Of a DNA stretch of 64,000 nucleotides, positions 42,853-51,376 are shown in pieces. The notes under the pieces were generated by a model, which ran no database searches, was not told the DNA's origin, and was given only the letters and a program-made list of their open reading frames with translations. The DNA comes from Bacillota bacterium (GTDB lineage Bacteria; Bacillota; Clostridia; Acetivibrionales; DSM-1351), in NCBI GenBank assembly GCA_023400235.1, contig JAEXFI010000008.1:62001-126000 (forward strand). Direction: 5' to 3'. Each line of letters begins with the position of its first letter. Position 1 is the stretch's first letter. The translations under genes and the position numbers were made by a program.

Positions 42853-44007
42853 ATGCAATACAGAAATTTTGGAAGTTTGGATTTTAAAGTGTCTGCTCTT
42901 GGCTTCGGAGCAATGCGCCTGCCTACCAGGACAATAGAGGCGGCAGGAGATAAACCTCAGAACAGGATTGATGAAGCAGAAGCAATTAAAATGATAAGGC
43001 ATTCAATAGATATGGGCGTCAATTATGTTGATACTGCTTATATTTATCATGACGGCTTCAGTGAAATCGTAACAGGCAAGGCCTTGAAGGATGGCTACAG
43101 GGAAAAGGTAAAGCTGGCCACAAAATCGCCTACCTGGCTGATAAATGAGGCCGGAGATTTTGACCGCATACTGGATGAGCAGCTTGAAAAGCTACAGACG
43201 GACAGTATAGACTTTTATTTGCTGCACTCCCTTTCCAGAGATTCCTGGAATAATGTAATTTTAAAGCATGATCTGCTCAAGAGGGCCGAGGCTGCCAAGG
43301 AGGCAGGAAAGATCAAGCATCTGGGTTTTTCCTTTCATGATGAGGGCTCTGCTTTTACAGAAATAGTTGATGGCTATGACAAGTGGGAATTCTGCCAGAT
43401 ACAGTATAATTATCTTGACATAGAAAACCAGGCAGGACTAAAGGGGTTGAAATATGCAGCTTCAAAGGGTATTGCCGTGGTAATAATGGAGCCTCTTTTA
43501 GGCGGAAAGCTTGCCAATCCGCCAAAGGATGTAAAGGCCATACTTGATGAAAACGGAAAAAAACTCACCGGTGCGGAATGGGCGCTACAATGGCTTTGGA
43601 ATCAGCCAGAGGTATCTGTGGTGCTAAGTGGTATGAGTACCTTGGAGCAGGTGGAGGAAAATCTTGTCTCGGCTGAAAAATCCGGAGTTGGAACTCTCAA
43701 GGCGGAGGATTTGAAATTAATAGACAGGGCCATAGTCCAGTACGGCTTAAGGACAGCAATACCCTGTACCGGCTGTCAGTACTGCATGCCATGTCCTAAT
43801 AATGTAAACATTCCAAGGAATTTTGAACTATATAACAGCAGCGTTATACATGAAGACCTGAGCGGTGCCAGGTTTGCTTACAGCCATTTTTTCAACAGGG
43901 AGAATCATGCCAGCGAATGTGTACAGTGCAAGGTATGTGAGGAAAACTGTCCTCAAAAAATTACTATAAGCGAATGGCTGCCCAAGGTACACGAAATGCT
44001 TGGCTAA
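42853..44007 (+). CDS. Aldo/keto reductase with C-terminal 4Fe-4S ferredoxin domain
   Basis: 384 residues. The AKR barrel starts YRNFGSLDFKVSALGFGAMRLP and has DMGVNYVDTAYIYHDG (catalytic Tyr), VKLATKSPTWL (Lys) and FYLLHSL (His position). The C-terminal part carries CTGCQYCMPCPNNVNIP and CVQCKVCEENCPQ, two cysteine clusters for 4Fe-4S centres. Such fused anaerobe enzymes may couple ferredoxin and substrate reduction. GGAGGG precedes ATG 42853. Substrate unknown. Confidence 0.92.
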   Translation: MQYRNFGSLDFKVSALGFGAMRLPTRTIEAAGDKPQNRIDEAEAIKMIRHSIDMGVNYVDTAYIYHDGFSEIVTGKALKDGYREKVKLATKSPTWLINEAGDFDRILDEQLEKLQTDSIDFYLLHSLSRDSWNNVILKHDLLKRAEAAKEAGKIKHLGFSFHDEGSAFTEIVDGYDKWEFCQIQYNYLDIENQAGLKGLKYAASKGIAVVIMEPLLGGKLANPPKDVKAILDENGKKLTGAEWALQWLWNQPEVSVVLSGMSTLEQVEENLVSAEKSGVGTLKAEDLKLIDRAIVQYGLRTAIPCTGCQYCMPCPNNVNIPRNFELYNSSVIHEDLSGARFAYSHFFNRENHASECVQCKVCEENCPQKITISEWLPKVHEMLG

Positions 44008-44144
44008 GGCCGGGCGTTTCGTGTTTTCCGGGAGACCTCAGGCACAGAGCAGGACATGTTAATAAAAAATTAATAAATTCGTATCAAAAATACTATATAA
44101 TATAAGAGGTATTTTCTTAAAACATATGAAAGTTGAGTGTACAT

Positions 44145-45926
44145 ATGAATTTGTTAAAAAGAACAATTCCTTTTATATTGGCAGGGAGTATAATACTAAT
44201 GACGGCCTCGTGTACTTCTGATAACCAGCCTGACTATACTCCGGCCTCCACCTCCGCAAGCACGGATACGTCTGCAGCTTCAGCTACAGGTCAACAGCCG
44301 GAAGCCGGTATAATCAGCCAGGACATTCACATAAACCAGATAGGGTATAAAGTTAATGATAAAAAAATTGCAGTAATAAAGGGAGTATATAAAAGCTTTG
44401 AGGTATTTGATGCGGAAATCGGCAAGGCTGTCCTTTCAAAGGAAACCAGCGGTAAGGCCAGTGACGGGTCCAGCGGGGATACGGTATGTTATGCCGACTT
44501 TTCAGAGCTGAAGGACGAGGGCAGTTATTTTATTTCAGTTGAAGGGCTTGGAAAATCCTACGATTTCAAAATAGGGGCGAGCAGCCTGTTTTCAAAGGTA
44601 AATGATACCTTGGTCAAGGCGTTGTATTATCAACGCTGTGGAATAGCGTTGGATACACAATATGCCGGTGATTATATTCACGGTGCCTGTCATACGGCAA
44701 AGGCAATACTGTATGGCAAGGAGGAGGTTCAATTAGATGTTTCAGGCGGCTGGCATGACGCCGGAGATTACGGAAGATATGTGGTGCCTGCGGCTGTAAC
44801 GGCTGCTGATCTTATGCTGGCCTATGAATTCTATCCTCAGAGCTTCACAAATTCTTTAAATATTCCCGAGAGCTCCAACAAGCTTCCTGATATTCTGGAT
44901 GAGGCAAAATACGGGCTTGAGTGGCTGTTGAAAATGCAGGAGGAAAAGTCGGGAGGGGTATATCACAAGGTTACCTCCAGAAACTTTCCGGACATAGCTG
45001 TAATGCCTGATGTGGATGTGGATGATCTTTTAATAATGCCTGTGTCCACTACAGCTACGGCGGATTTTGCAGCTGTGACAGCTCTTGCTTCAAGGATATT
45101 TAAGGATTTTGACCCGGCTTTTTCGGCAAAATGTCTGGCTGCGGCAGTTAAAGCATGGAATTGGCTTGAAAACAACAAGACTTTTGTCCAGTTTAAAAAT
45201 CCACAGGATGTTTCCTCGGGAGAATACGGGGACAGTTCGGGGGAGGATGAAAGAGCGTGGGCTGCTGCTGAGCTTTTGAGAGCCACCGGAAATAAAAAAT
45301 ACAATGAATATTTCAAGTCAAATTATCAGACCGGAGGGTTTGGGCTGGGCTGGCAGAATGTGAGCGGCTTTGCCGCCATAGCCTACTTGTTTGCCGACGC
45401 GCAGACGGTGGATTCCGGCAAAGCTGATGAAATCCGCAAGGCTTGGCTGGAAAAAGCTGATATGTTTGTGAGTACTGCACAAAAGGACGGGTATCTGCTT
45501 GCCATGCATAAGATGGAATATAACTGGGGAAGTAATATGAATGTGGCAAACCATGCCATGCATATGCTGATTGCAGATAAATTGAGCAACAGTGAAAAGT
45601 ATACTGAAAGTGCCGCAGACTGCGCCCATTACCTGCTGGGAAGAAATACCCTGAACCAGAGCTACATAACAGGGTGCGGTTCGCAGAGAGTAATGCAGCC
45701 ACACCACAGGCCATCAGCGGGTGATTCTGTGAAGGACCCCGTACCGGGATTGCTGGTAGGCGGGCCGGATTCGGCTCTGGAGGACGACAGCGCCAGGGCG
45801 AACCTGGCGGGAAAGTCTCCTGCACAATGCTATATTGACGATATTACCTCGTTTTCAACCAACGAGGTGGCCACATATTGGAATTCTGCCGCGATTTTTG
45901 TCTTTTCCTATATGGGTTCCAATTGA
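44145..45926 (+). CDS. Membrane-anchored GH9 glycosidase (lipoprotein, no dockerin)
   Basis: 593 residues. MNLLKRTIPFILAGSIILMTASC is a lipoprotein signal with Cys at the lipobox, then a Ser/Thr-rich spacer. Next are an N-terminal Ig-like domain (IHINQIGYKVNDKKIAVI, CelD_N type, about 60-145) and a GH9 barrel with SGGWHDAGDYGRYVVP (catalytic Asp pair), QPHHRPSAGD and TSFSTNEVATYWNSAAIF (acid Glu). There is no CBM3 or dockerin. Tethered outside the membrane, it probably works on soluble cello-oligosaccharides or another beta-glucan rather than on fibres. ATG 44145 is chosen over TTG 44133; the binding site is weak in either case. Confidence 0.92.
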   Translation: MNLLKRTIPFILAGSIILMTASCTSDNQPDYTPASTSASTDTSAASATGQQPEAGIISQDIHINQIGYKVNDKKIAVIKGVYKSFEVFDAEIGKAVLSKETSGKASDGSSGDTVCYADFSELKDEGSYFISVEGLGKSYDFKIGASSLFSKVNDTLVKALYYQRCGIALDTQYAGDYIHGACHTAKAILYGKEEVQLDVSGGWHDAGDYGRYVVPAAVTAADLMLAYEFYPQSFTNSLNIPESSNKLPDILDEAKYGLEWLLKMQEEKSGGVYHKVTSRNFPDIAVMPDVDVDDLLIMPVSTTATADFAAVTALASRIFKDFDPAFSAKCLAAAVKAWNWLENNKTFVQFKNPQDVSSGEYGDSSGEDERAWAAAELLRATGNKKYNEYFKSNYQTGGFGLGWQNVSGFAAIAYLFADAQTVDSGKADEIRKAWLEKADMFVSTAQKDGYLLAMHKMEYNWGSNMNVANHAMHMLIADKLSNSEKYTESAADCAHYLLGRNTLNQSYITGCGSQRVMQPHHRPSAGDSVKDPVPGLLVGGPDSALEDDSARANLAGKSPAQCYIDDITSFSTNEVATYWNSAAIFVFSYMGSN

Positions 45927-45939
45927 CAAATCGATAATT

Positions 45940-46092
45940 TGATTAATTTAACCCGTTGTGCGAGTTGATAAAGTCATTAAGAGACAAGTTTGCAATTAAC
46001 GTGAGGACGGCTTTAAAGAAATGCATGCCGAAGGGTATTACAATTTCGCCAAAAGCGTTATATACAAGCATTTATTTAAAGCTTGTCCGGAT
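45940..46092 (+). repeat. Dispersed repeat, copy B
   Basis: Reverse-complement match to the two blocks of copy A (7018-7080 and 7206-7289), here directly joined. It begins with TTAATTTAACCCGTTGTG, like the ends of copy A. Read on the plus strand it contains a coding-like phase (GFKEMHAEGYYNFAKSVIYK, then HLFKACPDAIRFERGD) that ends at TAA 46118, one base before the flavin reductase start; one in-frame TAA interrupts it at 45997, where copy A is open. It looks like the decayed end of a gene or of a mobile unit. Confidence 0.7.
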
Positions 46093-46120
46093 GCGATACG
46101 CTTTGAAAGGGGAGACTAAC

Positions 46121-46768
46121 TTGGCTAAACAGATTTGGAAGCCTTCAACCATGTTAAATCCTGTTCCGGTTGTTATGGTTACCTGTGCGGATAAAAACGC
46201 AAAACCAAATATAATAACCCTTGCCTGGGTTGGTACGGTAAATTCCGATCCGCCCATGGTATCTATTTCTGTCAGAAAGCAGAGGTACTCGTATGAATTG
46301 CTCAAGGAAAGAGGAGAGTTTGTAATAAATCTTCCCACAAAAGACCTGACCTTTGCCACTGACTTTTGCGGAGTTAAATCAGGAAGGGATACTGATAAGT
46401 TTGAGGCAATGAAGCTCACGGCGCAAAGTGCCTCAAAGGTTCAGGTGCCGCTGATAAAGGAATGTCCCGTAAATCTTGAGTGCGTTGTCAGACAGGTAAT
46501 TGAGCTGGGGTCCCATGATTTATTTCTGGCGGAAGTGGTAGCCACAAATGTGGACGAAGGGCTGCTTGACGAAAACGGCAGATTGAATCTTCATAATGCA
46601 GGACTCATAAGCTATTCTCATGGAGAATACTTTCCCTTGGGTGCTTCACTGGGCTATTTCGGATACTCTGTAACCAAGCGGAAAAACTTAAAGAGAAATT
46701 TAAATACAGAGCTTAAAAATAAAAGTAAAAAAACCGGACACAGCAAAAAAAAGACAGCGCCCAAGTGA
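46121..46768 (+). CDS. Flavin reductase family protein
   Basis: 215 residues of the flavin reductase/DIM6-NTAB FMN-binding split barrel: MLNPVPVVMVTCADKNAKPNIITLAWVGTVNSDPPMVSISVRKQRYSYELLKERGEFVINLPT is the diagnostic N-terminal core. It ends in a Lys-rich tail (KKTGHSKKKTAPK). Start TTG 46121 is supported by AAAGGGGAG at 46107-46114; the longer frame from 45956 runs through repeat copy B. Likely uses FMN to pass electrons to a partner oxidoreductase; partner unknown. Confidence 0.88.
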   Translation: MAKQIWKPSTMLNPVPVVMVTCADKNAKPNIITLAWVGTVNSDPPMVSISVRKQRYSYELLKERGEFVINLPTKDLTFATDFCGVKSGRDTDKFEAMKLTAQSASKVQVPLIKECPVNLECVVRQVIELGSHDLFLAEVVATNVDEGLLDENGRLNLHNAGLISYSHGEYFPLGASLGYFGYSVTKRKNLKRNLNTELKNKSKKTGHSKKKTAPK

Positions 46769-46786
46769 CAGGGCACTGTCTTTTTT
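46743..46786. terminator. Bidirectional terminator between flavin reductase and pflB
   Basis: AAAAAAGACAG(C)GCCC / GGGC(A)CTGTCTTTTTTC, with A-run on one side and T-run on the other. Serves both convergent genes. Confidence 0.9.
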
Positions 46787-49015
46787 CTATACGGCCCTGT
46801 GGAAGGTTCTGGACAGGACCTCCAACTGCTGGGCTGTGGTAAGTTTTATAAAATGCACTGCATAGCCGGAAACCCTCACGGTCAGCTGGTTATATTTCAA
46901 AGGCTCCTTCATGGCTGCCTCCAGGGTTGAACGGTCCAGGACATTTATGTTTATATGGTGGCCTCCGCCTGCCATGTAACCGTCGATTAGCGCTGAAAGG
47001 TTAGCGGCCTCTGTAGCCTCTTCCTTGCCCAGAGCGGCGGGAATCACCGAAAGTGTGAGGGAGATGCCGTCCCGGCAATAGCTGTAGGGTATTTTTGCAA
47101 CCGAATTCAGCATTGCCAGCATGCCTGACTTATCCCTGTTGTGCATGGGATTTGCTCCAGGGGCAAAGGGCTCACCCTTTTTCCTGCCGTCTGGAGTGGA
47201 GCCGGTTTTTTTGCCGTAAACCACGTTGGAGGTTATTGTCAGTATGGACAGTGTATGTTCAGCATTTCTGTATGTGGGATGGGCCTTCAGGCTGTTATGG
47301 AAATCCTTCACCACCTGGACTGCAATACTGTCAACCCTGTCATCATCATTTCCGAATTGAGGATAGTCCTCTGGGACAGCAAAGTCCGTTATTATGCCTC
47401 TTTCATCCCGTATGGCCTTGACTCTTCCATACTTTATGGCGCTCAGGGAGTCTGCCAGCACGGAAAGTCCGGATATGCCAAAAGCCATCAGCCTGTTCAC
47501 GTCGGTATCGTGAAGAGCCATCATCAGCCGCTCATAGGCATACTTGTCATGCATGTAATGAATTGTATTCATGGTGTTTACGTAAAGCCCTGAAAGCCAT
47601 TGCTGAAGCTTTTTGAAGTTTTCAAGCACTTCCTCGTATTCCAGGTAATCGCCCAGAAAAGGGGGAAGCTCAGGTGCCACCTGCTCCCCGGTGATTTCGT
47701 CCCTGCCTCCGTTTAATGAAAGGAGCAGGAGCTTGGGAAGGTTGCAGCGTGCTCCGAAAAACTGCATATCCTTGCCCAGCCGCATTGCGGAAACGCAGCA
47801 GGATATTCCGTAATCGTCGCCGAATACCGGCCTCATAAGCTCGTCACTTTCGTATTGTACCGCACTTGTCTTGATGGACACTTTGGTGCAGTAGAGCCTG
47901 AAGCTTTCAGGAAGCCTGCTGGACCATAATATTGTGAGATTTGGCTCGGGTGCGGCACCCAGGTTTGTCAGCGTGTTTAAAAACCTGTAAGCGGTTTTGG
48001 TAACCAGGTGTCTGCCGTCGGTACCCATACCTCCCAGGGATTCCGTAAGCCAGACAGGGTCACCTGCAAAGAGCTCATTGTATTCCATAGTCCTCAGATG
48101 CCTTATGAATCTCAGCTTGATTACAAACTGATCTATGAGCTCCTGTGCCTCAAGCTCGGATAAAATACCATTTTCAATATCCCTGGAGATATAAATATCA
48201 AAAAACACATTGAGCCTTCCCAGTGAGTTTGCCGCCCCATTGGTTTCCTTCATGGCTCCCAGGAAAGCAAGATATGTCCACTGCACGGCTTCAAAGGCAT
48301 TTTGGGCAGGGCGGCTCAAGTCAAAGCCGTAGGAGTTGCCCAGTATAAGCAAGTCCTTTAGGGCTGCTATCTGATCATGTATTTCCTCCTTGAGGCGTAT
48401 GAGTTCCTCGGACATCTGGGGGGGCAGTGCCTCAAAGTCCCTCTGCTTTTCCTGTATGAGCCTGTCTGTCCCGTATAGCGCCACCCGTCTGTAGTCACCA
48501 ATAATCCTGCCTCTGCCGTAAGTATCAGGCAGGCCTGTGATGACGCCGCATTTTCTCACCTTTCGCATTTCCTGGGAATATGCGCTGAAAACTCCGTCGT
48601 TGTGGGTTTTTATTTCACTGTTAAAGATATTGTCCAGCTCAGGGGCAGGGGAGGTGCCGAACTGCTGGCAGGCCTGCTTTGAAGTGCGGTAGCCGGTTTT
48701 GGCTATGAAGGCCCTTTTTAAGGGAGCATCAGTTTGAAGACCCTTGATAACTTCGTAGGGCTCATCTATAAAACCGGGCTTGTGACTTGTGATTCCTGCA
48801 ACAGCGCAGGCGTCGATTTCCAGGACACCGCCCTTGAGATGCTCTTCAATCAACAGGCTTTTGCAGGTCTCCCATAAATGTCCTGTCTTTGGGCTGGGAC
48901 CTTGAAGAAAGCTTTCATCCCCATCATAGGGGGTGTAATTGGTCTGAATAAAATTTTGAACGTCAATGGTGTTCTCCCATTTGCCGGTCTTAAAATCGGA
49001 AATATTTTGATTCAT
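46787..49015 (-). CDS. pflB: Pyruvate formate-lyase
   Basis: 742 residues, the usual length. The active-site Cys pair is in DYGISCCVSAMR, and the glycyl-radical motif RVSGYAVHF lies 24 residues from the end. The enzyme converts pyruvate and CoA to acetyl-CoA and formate in fermentation and also supplies formate for purine C1 units. The radical-SAM activase pflA, usually adjacent, is not in the window. A ZTP riboswitch and promoter lie upstream, linking expression to C1/folate status. Confidence 0.97.
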   Translation of the reverse strand: MNQNISDFKTGKWENTIDVQNFIQTNYTPYDGDESFLQGPSPKTGHLWETCKSLLIEEHLKGGVLEIDACAVAGITSHKPGFIDEPYEVIKGLQTDAPLKRAFIAKTGYRTSKQACQQFGTSPAPELDNIFNSEIKTHNDGVFSAYSQEMRKVRKCGVITGLPDTYGRGRIIGDYRRVALYGTDRLIQEKQRDFEALPPQMSEELIRLKEEIHDQIAALKDLLILGNSYGFDLSRPAQNAFEAVQWTYLAFLGAMKETNGAANSLGRLNVFFDIYISRDIENGILSELEAQELIDQFVIKLRFIRHLRTMEYNELFAGDPVWLTESLGGMGTDGRHLVTKTAYRFLNTLTNLGAAPEPNLTILWSSRLPESFRLYCTKVSIKTSAVQYESDELMRPVFGDDYGISCCVSAMRLGKDMQFFGARCNLPKLLLLSLNGGRDEITGEQVAPELPPFLGDYLEYEEVLENFKKLQQWLSGLYVNTMNTIHYMHDKYAYERLMMALHDTDVNRLMAFGISGLSVLADSLSAIKYGRVKAIRDERGIITDFAVPEDYPQFGNDDDRVDSIAVQVVKDFHNSLKAHPTYRNAEHTLSILTITSNVVYGKKTGSTPDGRKKGEPFAPGANPMHNRDKSGMLAMLNSVAKIPYSYCRDGISLTLSVIPAALGKEEATEAANLSALIDGYMAGGGHHININVLDRSTLEAAMKEPLKYNQLTVRVSGYAVHFIKLTTAQQLEVLSRTFHRAV

Positions 49016-49074
49016 AATCCACGCCTCCCGAAAAGTTTATCTGCCAAGGGATTTACTCTGCAAAACGAAGGTAG

Positions 49075-49185
49075 CAAAATAAAAGCCGCCTGGGCAATTT
49101 ATGCGCCCAGGCGGCCGGCTTTAAAAGTCATACTCCCATGTGGTAATCTCCACTTCCGCCAGTTGTATAACAGTCTTAATCATCG
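49075..49185 (-). ncRNA. ZTP riboswitch (pfl motif) with terminator platform
   Basis: On the minus strand the leader has ACTGGCGGAAGTGG (49163-49150), a small CCAC hairpin, ATGGGAG, then GCCGG and the hallmark CCGCCTGGGC (49114-49105). The second strand of that element is shared with a terminator: GCCCAGGCGGC followed by TTTTATTTTG (49095-49075). This matches the pfl-motif aptamer, which binds ZTP/ZMP and signals shortage of 10-formyl-tetrahydrofolate. Ligand binding should disrupt the terminator and turn on pflB. Aptamer core conservation is excellent. Confidence 0.92.
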
Positions 49186-49210
49186 AAATAAACTATTAAC
49201 TTATGTATCT

Positions 49211-49240
49211 AGTATAAGATAAAGTTCGGCTGCAAGTCAA
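49211..49240 (-). promoter_or_regulatory. Promoter of pflB
   Basis: Minus strand TTGACT at 49240-49235 and TATACT at 49216-49211 with an 18-base spacer. A start near 49204 gives a leader of about 190 bases that holds the riboswitch. Confidence 0.65.
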
Positions 49241-49495
49241 TAGAAATAATCAAATATTCTATAAATAATGTATAAATAACTACCATATATGCTAATGTAA
49301 TAAAGTGATAAACTACATATTGTGCATGACAGCCTGGAAATGGCATGGGTATGGGTGCTTCCGGGAGCATGGGGGACTCGGGAAATTTGCAGGATTACAC
49401 CAGGCGGAACAAGCGCGGAGAACAAAAAAGCAGGTACAACAAAGGAAAGAAAGCAGTAAAAATAAAGACAGAAAAAATTAAAACAGACAAAATAA

Positions 49496-49543
49496 AAACA
49501 GGCCAAAGAGCTCAAAACTCTTCCAGCCTGCTTTTTTCAGCAT
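49496..49543. terminator. Terminator after phosphofructokinase gene (bidirectional)
   Basis: Imperfect stem CAGGC...GAGCTC-AAAA-CTC...GCCTG with T-runs on both outer sides (TTTTTATTTTG on the minus strand, CTTTTTTC on the plus). It ends the minus-strand pfk transcript. The rest of 49241-49495 is AT-rich with Lys-codon-like repeats (AAAATTAAAACAGACAAAATAA type); an 85-codon plus-strand frame there crosses this terminator and is not supported. Confidence 0.65.
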
Positions 49544-49576
49544 ATATGCCCATAATTCAATACTATTTATCAAGAA

Positions 49577-50824
49577 TTATTTTGTTGCCAAAACCTTCTT
49601 GAGCTTTGCAAACCTTGGAAGTCCATCTTCCTTTGGAGGAGTGGAATCACCCTGGATTAAAGGCAGTGCATAGTCGATAAATCCTTGCTTCAGACCATTT
49701 CCGGCCTCATTTATCCACTCTCTTGGAATTTTCTTTTCAGTGTTGGCTACTTCACTTAAGCTAAGCAGCTGGATTTCACACTTGTAATCTTTTCCTTCAG
49801 CTCTCTTAAAACCGACCATCTTGTCGGTCATACCTTCAACGGCATATCTTACAGCCATCTGACCCGACATGTAGGATTCGTTTACATCGCTTAAGGAAGC
49901 GCAGTGAGCAGCACATCTCTGAAGAAGGCTGAACTCGATACCACGAACCTTTGCACCGGTCTTTTCCTTAACAATAGCAGCCAGTGTGGCAGCAAGGCCG
50001 CCAAGCTGGGAGTGTCCGAAGGAGTCCTTCTGCTGAGCCAGGTCTGAGCCGTACTCGGAAATGTATTTGCCGTTCTTGTCCTTTATTCCTTCAGAAACTG
50101 CAACAATACAGTTTCCATTCTTCTTGTATATTTCTATACAGTCTGCAAGGAAGGTATCCATGTCAAAATCCACCTCTGGAAGGTAAATCAAATCAGGACC
50201 TGCACCCTTGTAAGTAGCAAGGGCTGAGGAAGCAGTGAGCCAGCCGGCGTTTCTGCCCATGATTTCCAGTATGGTAATCATACCGGTGTTGTAAACTCTT
50301 GCATCGTGGTATACTTCCATGGTTGCAGTGGCAATATATTTTGCCGCACTGGAGAAGCCAGGGCAGTGGTCGGTTCCGAAAAGGTCATTGTCAATAGTCT
50401 TTGGAACACCCATTACCCTGCACTCGTAGCCGACCTTTTGCATATACTTGCTGACCTTGTTGCAGGTATCCATTGAATCGTTACCGCCATTGTAGAAGAA
50501 ATATCTGATGTCGTACTTCTTGAAAACCTCAACAAGCCTCTTGTAATCTGTTTCATCTTCATCAGCTGATTTAAGCTTGTAGCGAACTGAACCCAGAGCT
50601 GAGGAAGGGGTAGTTTTTAATAAATCCAACTCGTATGAATCTTCCTGACTCATATCATAAAATTTTTCATCAAGAATACCCTTGATACCATGAGCTGCAC
50701 CGTATACTGCTGTAATTACCTCCTGCTTTAAGGCTTCCTGGAATACACCGCAGGCACTGGCATTGATAACTGAAGTTGGTCCACCGGACTGTCCGAAAAT
50801 AGCGGCACCCTTTAATACTGTCAT
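49577..50824 (-). CDS. Pyrophosphate-type 6-phosphofructokinase
   Basis: 415 residues. GAAIFGQSGGPTSVINAS opens the PFK fold. YNGGNDSMDT has Asp where ATP enzymes have GGDGS Gly, and VPKTIDNDL has Lys where ATP enzymes have PGTIDND. Both differences mark pyrophosphate-dependent PFK by established residue rules. EIMGRNAGWLTA and GIEFSLLQRCAAHCAS complete the sugar phosphate site. It makes fructose 1,6-bisphosphate reversibly and works in step with the aldolase encoded divergently at 51377. GGAGG precedes the ATG. Confidence 0.93.
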   Translation of the reverse strand: MTVLKGAAIFGQSGGPTSVINASACGVFQEALKQEVITAVYGAAHGIKGILDEKFYDMSQEDSYELDLLKTTPSSALGSVRYKLKSADEDETDYKRLVEVFKKYDIRYFFYNGGNDSMDTCNKVSKYMQKVGYECRVMGVPKTIDNDLFGTDHCPGFSSAAKYIATATMEVYHDARVYNTGMITILEIMGRNAGWLTASSALATYKGAGPDLIYLPEVDFDMDTFLADCIEIYKKNGNCIVAVSEGIKDKNGKYISEYGSDLAQQKDSFGHSQLGGLAATLAAIVKEKTGAKVRGIEFSLLQRCAAHCASLSDVNESYMSGQMAVRYAVEGMTDKMVGFKRAEGKDYKCEIQLLSLSEVANTEKKIPREWINEAGNGLKQGFIDYALPLIQGDSTPPKEDGLPRFAKLKKVLATK

Positions 50825-51376
50825 TGCATATACCTCCTATAATTTATATTAATCTGTTTAAAATTACGCGCCTTTTACCATACCTTTCTTTCAAAGGCTG
50901 ATATTACAAAACGCAATCACATTAAAATATAGCATATTGAAAAATAAAATGCAATTGCACATATACAATTCCTGCATAAAACCCTGCACTGCATAAACAA
51001 CATATTCAACATGTGCAATTCCTGCACGAACACTATTATTGAAATAATGGCAATGCCTGCCAATTAAACTGTCACAAACACGTCTTTTTTACAAAAAATA
51101 AATATGTATTTTGGGGCCTGACACCCGGGAAGCTTCAAAATAATAGCTTTGACAAAAGAATATCATAAATTCCCTTGATTTTGAGTTGATTTTTTCATAA
51201 AATAGAATCGATGGATAAATGGAATTACCTTATTATTTATCAAGAGCATTATTTTGCTAAATAATAATTATATAAAATGGAATTCAAAGTTTTCTGGGCT
51301 GAATTATACAGTATATGCAGTTCGAAAAAAACAAAGGGTTTCAGGTAAAAAAAAATAAAAAGGAGTGCATTTTAAA
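50825..51376. promoter_or_regulatory. Divergent control region between pfk and fba
   Basis: 552 bases, AT-rich, without a gene. A cluster of related elements lies on the pfk side: TGCAATTGCA (50951-50960), ACAATTCCTGCA (50967-50978), CTGCACTGCA near 50985, and palindrome GTGCA-ATTCC-TGCAC (51013-51027). They share GCA/TGC half-sites and could bind a repressor or activator of both glycolytic genes. No riboswitch is evident; several AT-rich -10-like sequences precede fba but none with a clear -35. Confidence 0.45.

Noticed and set aside
49345..49602. 85-codon plus-strand frame rich in KIKT repeats
   Set aside because: It crosses the terminator of the phosphofructokinase gene and runs into that gene's 3' end; composition follows the local A-rich sequence.
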